A stretch of DNA of 7,377 nucleotides from Hyphomicrobiales bacterium (GCA_027067085.1 JAMOMM010000439.1:1-7377); one strand, 5' to 3'. Positions 1 to 6,300 are shown, counted from the stretch's first letter. Made by a program: numbers and translations. Notes: generated by a model not told the origin, from the letters alone.

Positions 1-119
1 AAGAACGAGCCCGCCATTATGGTATTCTTGCGCGCGATGCCTTGGATATCTTCCCGCCAAGCAAGCAAAAATCTGCTTTGCTAGAGGTTATTGAGTTTTG
101 TGTCGCACGGGTTTTCTAG
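1..119 (+). CDS. ispB: Polyprenyl (octaprenyl-type) diphosphate synthase, C-terminal end only
   Basis: This is a partial gene entering from the left edge; its reading frame starts at base 3 and ends at the TAG at 117-119. The 38 visible residues include ARHYGILARDALDIFPPSKQ and end EFCVARVF. They match the usual C-terminal helices of long-chain trans-polyprenyl synthases, where an A-x-x-A-L-x-x-FP block is followed by a K-x-A-L-L-x-x-x-x-F-x-x-x-R block. The family condenses isopentenyl diphosphate onto an allylic primer to make the ubiquinone side chain. The aspartate-rich catalytic motifs lie outside the window, so chain length and activity cannot be judged, and the symbol rests on the C-terminus alone. 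The gene converges on ispE, an enzyme that supplies precursors to the same pathway. Confidence 0.75.
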   Translation, partial: ERARHYGILARDALDIFPPSKQKSALLEVIEFCVARVF

Positions 120-130
120 CAATATGCTGT

Positions 131-155
131 AGCACCAGTTTATAAAACTGGCGCT
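131..155. terminator. Palindrome between convergent ispB and ispE, possible bidirectional terminator
   Basis: The arms CCAGTTT (135-141) and AAACTGG (145-151) are perfect complements around the loop ATA. Three more outer pairs (131-133 with 153-155) follow one mismatch. The palindrome overlaps the ispE stop codon (140-142) and lies 12-36 bases past the stop of the convergent gene. Neither strand has a clear T-run after the stem, so classical intrinsic termination is doubtful. The position between two gene ends is what supports the call. Confidence 0.35.
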
Positions 156-1039
156 GCAACAGCCCACCATTGCGGGTGATCGCGTTTAATTGCAGCGCAG
201 GCCTTTTGTGCCTGATCTAAATGCGCATAAAGCCCAAAGCACGTTGCCCCAGAACCTGACATGCGCGAAAACAACAAATCGTCGCTTCCTTGTATAGCCG
301 CAAGTGTACAAACGATTTCGTCTGATTGCTGCTGAGCTGCTTCTTGTAAGTCATTTCGCGTGGCTTTAAGCCAATTTATCCATTGAGTTTGGCTGTCTAA
401 ATGCTCAAACGGGGATAGTTTACTAAAAGCTGCTTGCCCGACCTCTAAATTAAGCTGTGAAAATATGCTTGGCGTGGAAATAGTCACCCCTGAATTGACC
501 AGTATTATATAGAGTGGTGCAAAATTGTTGATTGGCGAAATAGTTTCGCCAATGCCCTGCATTTGGCATGTCGTGTTTTTTAAACACACAGGCACATCAG
601 CGCCCAGTTTTAAGGCGCACTCAGCAACAAGGCTTTCAGTAACGTCAAGTTGCCATAACTTAATCAATCCGCGCAAGGCTGCCGCCGCGTCTGCCGATCC
701 GCCACCAATGCCAGAAGAAACAGGGAGGTTTTTGACAAGGTTAAAGCGTGTCGGCGGCAATTGAGTTTTCAACGCATCAGATAAAACGCGATGAGCGCGC
801 AAAATCAAGTTGTCGTTTTCAGTTTCTAATCCAGCGCCAAAAGGGCCAGATATTGCAAGACTGGTTTTGGTTGCTGGCGACAAACAAAGATCATCACCAT
901 AATCTGCAAACACTACAAGACTATCAAGCAAATGATAACCATCATTGCGGCGCCCTGTTACATGCAAAGCAAAATTTATTTTTGCACAAGCTTTTTCGCT
1001 AACGCTGTCGAGACTTGGAGACGTTGTGCTTTTAGACAC
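140..1039 (-). CDS. ispE: 4-diphosphocytidyl-2-C-methyl-D-erythritol kinase (IspE)
   Basis: IspE is the cytoplasmic GHMP-family kinase that phosphorylates the 2-hydroxyl of CDP-methylerythritol using ATP, in the MEP route to IPP and DMAPP. The 299 residues fit the family (E. coli about 283). The N-terminal signature AKINFALHV begins at residue 19, and K20 corresponds to the catalytic lysine. The ATP-binding glycine loop PVSSGIGGGSADAAAA spans about 106-120, the catalytic aspartate lies in GADVP (D148), and the C-terminal GHMP motif MSGSGATCFG is at 260-269. No key residue is missing. The start is GTG at 1037-1039, with a purine-rich AAGGGAAGAAG stretch just upstream. The gene follows the TPR gene on the same strand after a 75-base gap without a convincing terminator, so co-transcription is likely. 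Confidence 0.95.
   Translation of the reverse strand: MSKSTTSPSLDSVSEKACAKINFALHVTGRRNDGYHLLDSLVVFADYGDDLCLSPATKTSLAISGPFGAGLETENDNLILRAHRVLSDALKTQLPPTRFNLVKNLPVSSGIGGGSADAAAALRGLIKLWQLDVTESLVAECALKLGADVPVCLKNTTCQMQGIGETISPINNFAPLYIILVNSGVTISTPSIFSQLNLEVGQAAFSKLSPFEHLDSQTQWINWLKATRNDLQEAAQQQSDEIVCTLAAIQGSDDLLFSRMSGSGATCFGLYAHLDQAQKACAAIKRDHPQWWAVAAPVL
531..553. repeat. Perfect 10-bp inverted repeat inside ispE
   Basis: ATTGGCGAAA (531-540) and TTTCGCCAAT (544-553) are exact reverse complements around a three-base loop TAG. The repeat lies in the codons for the G-x-G-E region of IspE (about residues 162-170), so protein constraint explains part of the sequence. No regulatory role is evident. 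Confidence 0.6.
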
Positions 1040-1114
1040 GGGCGCTTCTTCCCTTAAATAGTCCGTGGACGTTTTCAGCTGTTGGTTTTTTGTAGCCTCA
1101 GGCTTTGTTGGATT

Positions 1115-2860
1115 CTAAGATTTATTAGGCTTGTCTTTAAGGCCAGTTTTTATTTTCTCTAAAATGTTGACTAATGCCTTTTTCGTAGGTTTTAAGTCAC
1201 GCGCATGCGCCCATTGAAAGCCTGCTTCAAGTTTGCGGCCCACACGCCAATAAGCATCACCAAGATGATCGTTTACCGTCGGGTCGCCTGGTAAAAGTCG
1301 CACGGCTTGCTCAAGGCGTTTGACCGCTTCTTCATATTGGCCAAGGCGGAAATGCGCCCAGCCGACACTGTCGATAATATAACCATCGCGCGGGCGAAGA
1401 TCTGCTGCTTGCTTGACCATTTCCATCGCTTTTTCAAGGTTTTCCCCACGATCAATCCACGAATAACCCAAATAATTGAGAACCGCAGGTTGTGCAGGGC
1501 GCAGTTTCAACGCCATTTGCAAATCAGGCTCGGCTCGGTCCCATTTTCCAGCCCGCTCAAACGACATACCACGGTAATAATACACGGCCCAATGTTGGCG
1601 TTTCTTTTCTTTAATACGCGCAAGGGCCAAGCTTAATGCTTCAGCTGCTTCGTCCCATTTTTCACGACCATATAAAATACTGCCCTTAGTACTCCAAGCG
1701 TTGAAGTTTTGTGGTTCGCGTGCGATGAGGCTATTAAGGCGTTTAAGTGCTTCTTTTGTCTTGTCAATGTCATCAAGGTTTGAGGCAATTTGTATATCAA
1801 CATTACTTGCCAATGGAGATTGAGGGTCAACCTTTTTAAAAGCTTCAATGGCATTGCTGTATTGCTTAATGCCTTGATATGTTTCCCCCAGAAGAATGTA
1901 TGCTAAAGAAGATTTTGGTTTTAAAAACAAAGACAATTGCCCGTAAATCAACGCTACGTTTGCATTTTGCTTGTCTGACAGTGCACCAGCCAAGGCAAAC
2001 AATACTTCAAACATGCCGTCACTCGGTGTGGCGATCAATGTCGGCGCAGGCTTTCCAGCATTTAAAGCGGCAAGTTGAACTTTGATTATCGGATTGTGTT
2101 CTTTGTTATTGATGTAGTTGGTAAATACAGCGCGCGCTTTTATCGTGTCGCCTTTACGCCACAAAAAGCTTCCGTAAGCATTTGCAAATTGCAATGAGTT
2201 TCCCGCGCCACTATCAGCCTCTAAAAAACTCTTTTCAGCGGTTTTGCTGTCTTTAAGGTAATCGGCGACGAGCGCTTTGTGAACCTGTTTGAATTTGTTG
2301 AGGTTGCCCTGCGCATCAAGACGGTCGAGCGCTTTATATGCCGCTTTGGTATTGCCTTGTCCCGCATATGTCCAAGCAAGTAACACCGATGCGGTAAGCT
2401 CGCCAATACGATTGCTGGCAGCCAGTTCAAAATGTTTGCGTGCAGCGGCATATCTTTTATTTTTTGTTTCATCTAAGCCAAGGACGAACCGTGCCAATTG
2501 ATGGCTTGGGTGCTTGACGACAATGGTTTTTGCCATCTCCAGCGAACGTTCAAAATTACCAGAGGTGACATAAAGAACAAAAGCGCGTTCTAGTAAGATT
2601 TGATCTTGTGGATTATCTTCAAAAGCGCGGCCATAAAACTGCGCACCAATTTTATAATCATTTAAACGTGCTGCCGAGCGACCAATCAGATAATTACTCG
2701 CGTGCGATGTATAACCCAAATCAAGCTCGCTTGTAGACGCGGCAAGTGGCGAGCTTAATACAAACATGCCCGTTGAAAAGGTAAAAGCTGAAAAGGTAAA
2801 AGTTGAAAGGGCAAAGGTTGAAACAGCTAAACTCGATAACAGCGCTTTGTTCAATTTCAT
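1115..2860 (-). CDS. Secreted periplasmic tetratricopeptide-repeat protein, LbcA-like by context
   Basis: This is a 581-residue protein made almost entirely of TPR helices, with a strong block over about residues 423-560 (YYYRGMSFERAGKWDRAE, LNYLGYSWIDRGENLEKA, DSVGWAHFRLGQYEEAVKRL, DHLGDAYWRVGRKLEA). TPR arrays bind peptides or proteins and carry no catalysis. The N-terminus (MKLNKALLSS, a long S/T/F-rich hydrophobic stretch, then SPLAASTS) is a Sec signal peptide of about 41 residues, with likely cleavage after LAA. It has no lipobox cysteine, so a soluble periplasmic protein is expected. I chose the ATG at 2858-2860 because AGGA sits 7 bases upstream and the signal peptide begins there; a TTG at 2911 would add 17 residues in front of it. 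Lying next to ispE, it may correspond to LbcA, the TPR adaptor of the CtpA protease in Pseudomonas. That link is inference. Confidence 0.85.
   Translation of the reverse strand: MKLNKALLSSLAVSTFALSTFTFSAFTFSTGMFVLSSPLAASTSELDLGYTSHASNYLIGRSAARLNDYKIGAQFYGRAFEDNPQDQILLERAFVLYVTSGNFERSLEMAKTIVVKHPSHQLARFVLGLDETKNKRYAAARKHFELAASNRIGELTASVLLAWTYAGQGNTKAAYKALDRLDAQGNLNKFKQVHKALVADYLKDSKTAEKSFLEADSGAGNSLQFANAYGSFLWRKGDTIKARAVFTNYINNKEHNPIIKVQLAALNAGKPAPTLIATPSDGMFEVLFALAGALSDKQNANVALIYGQLSLFLKPKSSLAYILLGETYQGIKQYSNAIEAFKKVDPQSPLASNVDIQIASNLDDIDKTKEALKRLNSLIAREPQNFNAWSTKGSILYGREKWDEAAEALSLALARIKEKKRQHWAVYYYRGMSFERAGKWDRAEPDLQMALKLRPAQPAVLNYLGYSWIDRGENLEKAMEMVKQAADLRPRDGYIIDSVGWAHFRLGQYEEAVKRLEQAVRLLPGDPTVNDHLGDAYWRVGRKLEAGFQWAHARDLKPTKKALVNILEKIKTGLKDKPNKS
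2772..2831. repeat. 15-bp tandem repeat, four units, in the TPR-protein signal peptide
   Basis: Four head-to-tail 15-base units occupy 2772-2786, 2787-2801, 2802-2816 and 2817-2831. On the + strand the first reads GTTGAAAAGGTAAAA. The second differs from it at one base, the third at two or three, and the fourth is more diverged. Because the period is five codons the frame is kept. On the coding (-) strand the units give pentapeptides of the F-T-F-S-T / F-T-F-S-A / F-A-L-S-T type, forming the hydrophobic core of the signal peptide. The near-identity of the first two units points to a recent slippage duplication. Confidence 0.85.
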
Positions 2861-2867
2861 AAGATAA

Positions 2868-2871
2868 TCCT
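2868..2871 (-). promoter_or_regulatory. Ribosome binding site fixing the TPR-gene start
   Basis: AGGA on the minus strand lies 7 bases before the ATG at 2858-2860. The upstream in-frame TTG at 2909-2911 would put a 17-residue lysine-rich extension ahead of the signal peptide, so this site decides the start. Confidence 0.6.
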
Positions 2872-2950
2872 GATTCGTAGGTTTTTTGATTTTGTAGACA
2901 TTAGTCAACAAATTGCTTGGCGTACACTCACAATTGCTAAAGGGTAGTTT

Positions 2951-3001
2951 ATGAGGTGGTTAAAAAAGCACTTTACACGCCCAAACACGCGGAAATATTA
3001 A
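2951..3001 (+). CDS. Possible 16-codon leader ORF before the transporter
   Basis: An ATG at 2951 with AAAGGG ending 6 bases upstream opens a 16-residue basic peptide, MRWLKKHFTRPNTRKY. It stops with TAA at 2999-3001, 14 bases before the transporter ATG. The Shine-Dalgarno match is better than the one before the transporter itself. It could be a leader peptide affecting transporter translation, or a chance ORF. It overlaps the proposed transporter promoter, and both cannot act on the same transcript. I recognise no homologue. Confidence 0.2.
   Translation: MRWLKKHFTRPNTRKY
2972..3001 (+). promoter_or_regulatory. Candidate sigma-70-type promoter for the transporter gene
   Basis: TTTACA (2972-2977) and TATTAA (2996-3001) are separated by 18 bases and match the -35 and -10 consensus at 5/6 and 4/6 positions. 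Transcription would start about 3008, leaving a very short leader before the ATG at 3016. This fits the lack of a Shine-Dalgarno there, but the call rests on sequence similarity only. Confidence 0.3.
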
Positions 3002-3015
3002 AAAAGTTTTATAAA

Positions 3016-3921
3016 ATGAAAACACCTACATTGCCCGACTACGGCTTGCTCACTATTCTCGCAGCTGTTTGGGGTTCTAGTTTTATGTTCATCAAAATTG
3101 CTGTTGAAACCATTCCTGCACTGCCCATGACATCTGGTCGCTTAGGCATTGCTGCATTGGTAGGCTTAGCCGTAATGTTTGCAATGAAGCAACGATTGCC
3201 AAGTGGGCTAAAAACTTGGGGCTTGATGGTCATCGTCGCTATTTTTGGCAATGCGTTGCCTTTTGCACTAATTTCTTGGGGAGAAGAGGGCGTTGATAGC
3301 GGTTTGGCAGCCATTTTAATGGCGGTGATGCCCTTAACAACAATATTGTTGGTTCATTTTTTCACCGACGATGAAAAGTTGAATTTGTGGAAAATGATCG
3401 GTGTGGTGCTGGGTATTGTCGGCGTTATCGTGCTTATGGGGCCAACAAAACTGGTTCATTTAGGCGATGATATTGTGCGCCAAGTTTCAATCACGTTTGC
3501 AGCTGTTTGTTATGGTATTGCCACGTTATTCGTGAAGAAAATTAAAGACGTGCCGCAGATTTCAATGACCGCCGGAATTTTGGCGTTGTCAGCATTGGTT
3601 ATGCTACCTTTTGGTCTGCTTACAGCTTCATATGTCGAACTAACGCCATCCACAGTGTCTTTAATCGCAATGGTCTTGCTTGGTGTTTTGCATACAGCGG
3701 CGGCAAACTTATTGGCCTATTCCATCGTTCGTCGCCTTGGGGCAACGTTTTTTGCCCAGCTTAATTTTATGGTGCCTTTGTTTGGAGTTTTGTTTGCGGT
3801 CCTGTTTTTGAAAGAGACAATAAGTTGGAATGCTGGGTTTGCATTGTTGATTATCTTGCTCGGCGTGGGCATTGCGCGTTACGGCATTCTTAAATCCCTA
3901 AAACAAAACGATCAAAAGTAA
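3016..3921 (+). CDS. DMT-superfamily EamA-type transporter
   Basis: This inner-membrane protein of about 301 residues has two EamA halves and about ten hydrophobic helices, the usual size and layout of the drug/metabolite transporter superfamily. The N-terminal WGSSFMFIK motif in helix 1 is typical. The second half begins near the stretch VSITFAAVCYGIATLFVKKI, and FFAQLNFMVPLFGVLFAVLFLKE is the conserved end of the C-terminal EamA repeat. Known members export or import amino acids, purines or other small metabolites; the substrate cannot be read from sequence. I chose the ATG at 3016 because family members start just before helix 1. A GTG at 2956 (AGGG 11 bases upstream) would add a 20-residue basic extension and cannot be excluded. 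The gene diverges from the TPR gene and is followed 87 bases later by the hydrolase gene. Confidence 0.85.
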   Translation: MKTPTLPDYGLLTILAAVWGSSFMFIKIAVETIPALPMTSGRLGIAALVGLAVMFAMKQRLPSGLKTWGLMVIVAIFGNALPFALISWGEEGVDSGLAAILMAVMPLTTILLVHFFTDDEKLNLWKMIGVVLGIVGVIVLMGPTKLVHLGDDIVRQVSITFAAVCYGIATLFVKKIKDVPQISMTAGILALSALVMLPFGLLTASYVELTPSTVSLIAMVLLGVLHTAAANLLAYSIVRRLGATFFAQLNFMVPLFGVLFAVLFLKETISWNAGFALLIILLGVGIARYGILKSLKQNDQK

Positions 3922-3934
3922 CTCGGTTTTGATG

Positions 3935-3962
3935 TTGTTTTGTTGTAGGCATGTGATACATT
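3935..3962 (+). promoter_or_regulatory. Candidate promoter for the metallo-hydrolase gene
   Basis: TTGTTT (3935-3940) and TACATT (3957-3962) are 16 bases apart, in the gap between the transporter stop and the hydrolase ATG. If real, the hydrolase has its own promoter with a leader of about 40 bases. Readthrough from the transporter is also possible, since no hairpin terminator is visible between them. Confidence 0.3.
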
Positions 3963-3994
3963 CGTGTTTCATCATGTGTTTGAGTGTTTAAACT

Positions 3995-3999
3995 AGGAG
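3995..3999 (+). promoter_or_regulatory. Strong ribosome binding site of the metallo-hydrolase gene
   Basis: AGGAG lies 9 bases before the ATG at 4009. It is the clearest Shine-Dalgarno in the window and fixes the start directly ahead of the twin-arginine signal. Confidence 0.65.
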
Positions 4000-4008
4000 C
4001 CTTTAAAA

Positions 4009-4971
4009 ATGCCATTAAAACTAAATCGTCGCCAACTCATCGCAGGTTCTGGTGGTCTTGTTGCAGCGGTTGCAACAACGCCTTTATTGGCAAAGGCACC
4101 GATGATGGGCATGCAACGGCCAAATCATTATCGCTTTAAGTTCGGTAAATTTGAAATTACCACGTTAAATGACGGCGCGTTCTATTTGAACGGACCGTTC
4201 CCTATTTTTGGCGCGGACCAGTTTCCCGAAGATGTCGCAGAGCTGGCTCAAAAAATGAACCTTTCACCCAAGCGCTTTGAAATTGGTTTTTCACCAGTCC
4301 TTGTTAATACGGGTAAAGAATTGGTGTTGTTTGATACGGGCAATGGCGATCGCCGTGGTCCCACCGCAGGGTATTTAAAGCGGGCTATGAAAATTGCTGG
4401 TTATACGCCAGATCAAGTTGATGTTGTCGTCATCAGTCACTATCACGCAGACCACATCGGTGGCATTAAAGAAGGCGGTGAATTGTTGTTTAAAAATGCC
4501 CGCTATGTAACTGGTGAAAAAGAAAATAATTTTTGGCTACATCCTGACCAAGAAGGTGGGCGCACAGGTAGCACTCACAAATTGGCAAAAGCTCATATGA
4601 AACCTGTGGCAGAAAAAACCACCTTTCTAAAAGGTGGGCAAGATGTGGTTTCTGGAATTACGGCGATGTCGGCTCCCGGTCACACCCCTGGCCATATGGC
4701 TTTTCATATTGAAAGCGATGGTAAGCGCATTTTCCTTGGTGCAGATTTTTGCAACCACTATGTCATGTCGCTGCAAAACCCTGAGTGGCATGTGTCTTTT
4801 GATATGGAAAAAGACCAAGCAGGCCAAACCCGTCGCAAAATTCTTGATATGTTGGCAACCGATAAAATCCCGTTTACCAGCTATCACATGCCTTTCCCAG
4901 CGGTTGGTTATGTTGAGAAAAAAGACGAAGGCTTTGTTTATGTGCCAGCCAGTTATCAGCTCAATCTTTAG
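4009..4971 (+). CDS. Tat-exported metallo-beta-lactamase-fold hydrolase (methyl parathion hydrolase / AHL lactonase-like)
   Basis: This 320-residue protein starts with a twin-arginine signal: R7-R8 in NRRQLIAG, a small hydrophobic stretch, and an AKA cleavage motif ending at residue 30. It should therefore fold in the cytoplasm and be exported to the periplasm. The metallo-beta-lactamase fold is complete: H-x-H-x-D-H at 144-149 (SHYHADHIGG), H225 in APGHTPGH, D246 in LGADF and H293 in SYHMPFPAVG. Together these form a full two-metal site. The early strand FEITTLNDGAFYL and the overall length resemble the methyl parathion hydrolase / N-acyl homoserine lactonase branch, suggesting lactone or ester hydrolysis. 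The natural substrate cannot be assigned. The upstream transporter could be functionally linked but nothing proves it. A nested hairpin starts at its stop codon. Confidence 0.85.
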   Translation: MPLKLNRRQLIAGSGGLVAAVATTPLLAKAPMMGMQRPNHYRFKFGKFEITTLNDGAFYLNGPFPIFGADQFPEDVAELAQKMNLSPKRFEIGFSPVLVNTGKELVLFDTGNGDRRGPTAGYLKRAMKIAGYTPDQVDVVVISHYHADHIGGIKEGGELLFKNARYVTGEKENNFWLHPDQEGGRTGSTHKLAKAHMKPVAEKTTFLKGGQDVVSGITAMSAPGHTPGHMAFHIESDGKRIFLGADFCNHYVMSLQNPEWHVSFDMEKDQAGQTRRKILDMLATDKIPFTSYHMPFPAVGYVEKKDEGFVYVPASYQLNL

Positions 4972-5018
4972 ATCAAACTGCCATCAAGTGGTATCACTTG
5001 ATGGCAGATAATTTGATC
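4971..5018. terminator. Nested two-part hairpin, bidirectional terminator
   Basis: The inner stem CTGCCATCAAGTG (4978-4990) pairs perfectly with CACTTGATGGCAG (4995-5007) around GTAT. An outer stem GATCAAA (4971-4977) pairs perfectly with TTTGATC (5012-5018), with only an ATAA bulge on the 3' side. That makes 20 base pairs between the ends of two convergent genes: hydrolase stop at 4969-4971, glycosyltransferase stop at 5027-5029. Short T-runs (ATAATTTGATC to the right, TTTGATC to the left on the other strand) follow the inner stem symmetrically, so it can serve both directions, although the U-tracts are weak. Confidence 0.75.
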
Positions 5019-5026
5019 GTTCTCAA

Positions 5027-5611
5027 TTAGATAGAGCTGCGCCATCTTTTTAGATCTTCTTGGGTATCAATATCAAACCGTTCAGCGGTATAGCCTACTT
5101 TTAAATGGTTCATATTTTTAAGTGTGTCATCAAGCGTGTGTTTGCTCGACCACCGTACGTTGCTAAATATTTGTGGGATGCGCTGGGTTCGGCGTGCGCC
5201 CACCAGCCAGAACCCGCCATCTCCAGCAGAACCAAACACCACATCACAGCGCCCCAATTGTTTAAAAGCATCTGCGATGTCTTGTGGTTTAATGTTTGGA
5301 ATGTCGGTGCCAATAACAATAACAGGGCCGTTGGGCGCATTGTTAAGGATCGTTTGCATGCGCTCGCCAATATCGCCAGCCCCTTGTCCAAAGCGCTCTA
5401 ACTGCGTTGGCCAAATTGGATCGTATATAGAAATGTCTGGGGCAATGGCAAGGGATGTGCGCCAGCGTTTATCGCAGCTTAGGTTGCGGATTGTTGCGGC
5501 TGTCAAATGGCGATAAATCCCAACCGCGCGCCCATAGCCAATGTCTTTGCCAAGGCGTGATTTGACGCTGCCAGCAACAGGTTTTTTAGCCATGATGACC
5601 AGTTGTTTCAT
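5027..5611 (-). CDS. TIGR04282 / DUF2064-family glycosyltransferase
   Basis: This cytoplasmic nucleotidyl/glycosyl-transferase-like protein has 194 residues, normal for the family. Visible family motifs are AKKPVAGSVKSRL (8-20), GAGDIGERM (77-85), the GTDIP acidic motif (101-105), GDGGFWLVG (130-138) and FDIDTQEDL (179-187). Family TIGR04282, first named rSAM/selenodomain-associated transferase 1, is now labelled an arsenosugar biosynthesis glycosyltransferase. That label comes from gene neighbourhood, and activity is poorly characterised. The gene follows the TIGR04283 gene with a 4-base ATGA overlap (5608-5611), so translational coupling is expected. It ends at the shared hairpin with the hydrolase gene. 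No ArsM or ArsS gene is visible here, so the sugar acceptor is unknown. Confidence 0.85.
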   Translation of the reverse strand: MKQLVIMAKKPVAGSVKSRLGKDIGYGRAVGIYRHLTAATIRNLSCDKRWRTSLAIAPDISIYDPIWPTQLERFGQGAGDIGERMQTILNNAPNGPVIVIGTDIPNIKPQDIADAFKQLGRCDVVFGSAGDGGFWLVGARRTQRIPQIFSNVRWSSKHTLDDTLKNMNHLKVGYTAERFDIDTQEDLKRWRSSI

Positions 5612-6300
5612 TGGTATCTCTTCAAAATTTCTTCGGGCTTAACGCCAGCAAACCACAAGCTCAAGCAATAAGCATTGCGCGCCATGCGTTTCATATAACC
5701 ACTTTTTTGATACCGCTGCGCGCTGGTCGTGGCTTTGGTTTTTAAATAGGTGATTCGCGCCCGCCCCAACCGCGAAACAATATCCACATCTTCCATTAAA
5801 ACCAACGGTTTGAATCCACCAAGTTCATCATACAATTCACGCGAGATTAACAAACCTTGATCGCCATAAGGCAGGGACAATAGCTTGCAGCGCAACTTAA
5901 CAACAAATTCCAAAATACGGGCCCGCAGGCGTTTGTCATCAAGCGCAAAGGTGAAGATGCCCGCGTTCGTTTTGGGTTGGTTAGAAATAAAGTCCCTGAC
6001 TTCGTCCACCCAACCGTCTGATAAAACCGTATCGGCGTGTAAGAACAAAAGCCATTGGGCTTTTGCCGCTTCACCGCCCGCCCTTAACTGTGGCCCGCGA
6101 CCCGTGTGGCCCGTGATGATTTCGGCACCAGCTGCTTGGCATATGGCAATCGTATTATCATCAGAGCCGCCATCGACAACGATCAACTCTTTGACCAAAC
6201 CTTCAACGGCCCCGTCAAAAAGCGCTCGCAAAGAATGGGGTAAATGCGGCGCGGCGTTGAGCGTTGGGATTACAATTGAGATCATCCTTGCCCATACCAC
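5608..6300 (-). CDS. TIGR04283-family GT2 glycosyltransferase
   Basis: This is a GT-A fold family-2 glycosyltransferase of 230 residues, typical for TIGR04283 (rSAM/selenodomain-associated transferase 2). Motifs in order are ISIVIPTLNAAPHL at the N-terminus, VVDGGSDDNT (41-50, nucleotide-sugar binding), the family-specific GRGPQLRAG (67-75) and LFLHADT (85-91, DxD-like metal site). A short region, GDQGLLISRELYDELGGF, then precedes the acceptor motif LMEDVDIVSRL. No convincing membrane helix is seen, so it is probably cytoplasmic. The start is uncertain: GTG at 6298-6300 has AGG 6 bases upstream, while ATG at 6283-6285 gives the usual MISIVIPTLN start but with no spaced Shine-Dalgarno. It is the first gene of a coupled pair with the TIGR04282 gene. 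The LexA-type box lies 66 bases upstream, so SOS influence on this strand is possible but unproven. Confidence 0.85.
   Translation of the reverse strand: MVWARMISIVIPTLNAAPHLPHSLRALFDGAVEGLVKELIVVDGGSDDNTIAICQAAGAEIITGHTGRGPQLRAGGEAAKAQWLLFLHADTVLSDGWVDEVRDFISNQPKTNAGIFTFALDDKRLRARILEFVVKLRCKLLSLPYGDQGLLISRELYDELGGFKPLVLMEDVDIVSRLGRARITYLKTKATTSAQRYQKSGYMKRMARNAYCLSLWFAGVKPEEILKRYQ

Noticed and set aside
525..1002. Two + strand ORFs antisense to ispE
   Set aside because: They lie wholly opposite the well-supported ispE frame, show no recognisable protein motif and have low-complexity composition typical of shadow frames.
2902..2908. TTGAC-like -35 element on the minus strand before the TPR gene
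   Set aside because: TTGACT is present (2903-2908), but no acceptable -10 hexamer lies 15-19 bases downstream, so I do not call a promoter.
2861..2911. Upstream TTG start adding 17 residues to the TPR protein
   Set aside because: The extension would put a lysine-rich segment before the signal peptide. The ATG at 2860 has a well-spaced AGGA and gives a normal signal peptide start.
4619..4637. 8-bp inverted repeat (CCACCTTT / AAAGGTGG) in the hydrolase gene
   Set aside because: Arms this short with a three-base loop are expected occasionally by chance, and the repeat is mid-gene with no T-run or conserved context.
5105..5516. Plus-strand ORFs antisense to the TIGR04282 glycosyltransferase
   Set aside because: They are shadow frames of a gene with clear family motifs, and have no ribosome site or homology I can recognise.
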